From an uncultured Spirochaetaceae bacterium (GTDB lineage Bacteria > Spirochaetota > Spirochaetia > Treponematales > Treponemataceae): DNA of 5,814 nucleotides. Below are positions 4,783 to 5,814 of this stretch, in pieces (position 1 is the stretch's first letter; each line of letters begins with the position of its first letter). A model generated the notes under the pieces. That model was not told the DNA's origin and searched no databases. It saw only the letters and a list, made by a program, of their open reading frames with translations. The translations under genes and the position numbers were made by a program. Where the stretch lies: assembly GCA_937875245.1 (NCBI GenBank), contig CALNCH010000115.1, forward strand, positions 1-5,814. Direction: 5' to 3'.

Positions 4783-5814
4783 ATGGTTATTTTGACTTTA
4801 AATTGTGGTAGTTCTTCTGCCAAGTATCAAGTGTATGACTGGGATAATAAAGATGTTCTAGCCAGCGGTGTTGTTGAGCGTGTAACTCAGAAAGGTTCTG
4901 TTATTACTCATGGAGCAAAAGGAAAAGATGAATTCGTAAAAGAACAGCCTTGCCCTACTCACAAAGAAGCTATTGAATTAATTATTTCTACTATTACCGA
5001 CCCCAATGTTGGTGTTATTACTGACATGAATGTTATTAAAGCTGTAGGACATCGTGTTCTTCATGGTGGTGACAAGTTTACTAAGTCTGTTATTGTTACT
5101 CCAGAAGTTTTAGACACTTTCCGTTCAGTTCAGGATTTAGGTCCTTTGCACAATCCTGCAAATATTATGGGTATTGAAGCTGCTCAAAAAGTATTACCTG
5201 ATGTACCACATTGTGCTGTTATGGATACTGCATGGCACCAAACTATGCCTGCAACTTCATTTATGTATGCTATTCCTCATGAATGGTACGAAAAATATGC
5301 TGCTCGCCGTTATGGATTCCATGGAACATCATTTGTATACACTGCAAAACGTGCCAGTGCTATTTTAAATAAAAAGCCTTCTGAGACAAATGTAATTATT
5401 GCTCATATTGGAAACGGTGCTTCTATGTGTGCTGTAAAAAATGGTAAATGTTTTGACACTACTATGGGTATTACTCCTTTAGAAGGTCTTGTAATGGGAA
5501 CTCGAAGTGGAGATATGGACCCAGCTCTTCCATTTTATATTATGAGAAAAACCGGAATGTCTGCTGCAGAAATGGATACTGCATTAAATAAGAAATGTGG
5601 TTTATTAGGTATTACTGGAAAATATACTGATCGCCGTGATGTTACCAAAGCAGCAGAAGAAGGTGACGAAAAAGCACAGTTAGCACTTGAAATGGAATGT
5701 TACAGACTTCGAAAATATTTTGGCGCTTATTTAGCTGCTATTGGTCCTATAGATGCTATCGTATTTACCGCAGGTGTTGGTGAATTTGCACCTCTTATTC
5801 GTGAAAAAGCTGTT
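4783..5814 (+). CDS. ackA: Acetate kinase (3' end missing)
   Basis: The first 344 codons are present, still open at the window edge; the family is usually about 400 residues. Acetate kinase (EC 2.7.2.1) is a cytosolic enzyme that interconverts acetyl phosphate plus ADP and acetate plus ATP, the last step of the phosphotransacetylase-acetate kinase route of fermentation. The sequence opens [15 protein letters not shown]. It aligns without gaps at all key positions of the Methanosarcina thermophila enzyme numbering: N7, R91 (GHRVLHGG), H123, D148, H180 (RRYGFHGTS), H208 (AHIGNGAS) and R241 ([10 protein letters not shown]). E384 lies beyond the window. Two normally conserved positions differ: residue 184 is Phe where His is usual in GFHGTSH, and residue 335 is Phe where Asn is usual in GIGEN. 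The ATG at 4783 has AGAAGG 10 bases upstream (4767-4772) and no in-frame alternative nearby. It is separated from the barrel gene by a terminator and probably has its own promoter. Confidence 0.96.
   Translation, partial: MVILTLNCGSSSAKYQVYDWDNKDVLASGVVERVTQKGSVITHGAKGKDEFVKEQPCPTHKEAIELIISTITDPNVGVITDMNVIKAVGHRVLHGGDKFTKSVIVTPEVLDTFRSVQDLGPLHNPANIMGIEAAQKVLPDVPHCAVMDTAWHQTMPATSFMYAIPHEWYEKYAARRYGFHGTSFVYTAKRASAILNKKPSETNVIIAHIGNGASMCAVKNGKCFDTTMGITPLEGLVMGTRSGDMDPALPFYIMRKTGMSAAEMDTALNKKCGLLGITGKYTDRRDVTKAAEEGDEKAQLALEMECYRLRKYFGAYLAAIGPIDAIVFTAGVGEFAPLIREKAV

Noticed and set aside
5174..5368. Plus-strand open frame of 64 codons within ackA
   Set aside because: It lies in another frame inside conserved acetate kinase motifs and has no independent support.
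1..5814. CRISPR array, tRNA, rRNA, insertion sequence or defence system
   Set aside because: I saw no regularly spaced repeats, no transposase or terminal inverted repeats, and no tRNA- or rRNA-like sequence; the window is filled by chromosomal signalling, envelope and metabolic genes.

Overview
The window looks like chromosomal DNA from a low-GC, diderm, acetate-forming bacterium. A Treponema-like spirochaete is my best guess. The basis is the AT-rich coding style, a secreted cysteine-free beta-barrel protein ending in an aromatic residue, an acetate kinase, and the look of the sensorless hybrid kinase and its regulator. This is recognition by eye, not a database result.

The left 3.3 kb is one minus-strand operon read from about 3321 down to the left edge. 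It holds (1) a 416-residue regulator with a degenerate receiver domain, a STAS-like middle domain and a canonical C-terminal receiver domain; (2) a 664-residue cytosolic hybrid histidine kinase (HisKA, HATPase, two receivers, HPt) with no sensor domain; and (3) the first 26 codons of a PHP-family phosphoesterase, probably of the histidinol-phosphatase type, which runs off the window. The genes are tightly packed. The kinase uses a GTG start 8 bases after the regulator's stop, and the PHP gene starts inside the end of the kinase gene. The pair appears to be an intracellular multi-step phosphorelay. Neither protein has a DNA-binding output domain, so its output is probably another protein.

A 243-base divergent intergenic region (3322-3564) separates this operon from the rightward genes. 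It contains short direct repeats, a possible nested hairpin, weak promoter candidates and a strong Shine-Dalgarno sequence.

The right 2.25 kb reads rightward. A 366-residue exported beta-barrel-like protein ends at a strong rho-independent terminator. A consensus -10 box lies directly after that terminator and probably drives ackA, the acetate kinase gene, whose first 344 codons are present before the window ends. AckA makes ATP from acetyl phosphate. Acetyl phosphate can also phosphorylate receiver domains, so a link to the phosphorelay is conceivable, but nothing in the sequence shows it.
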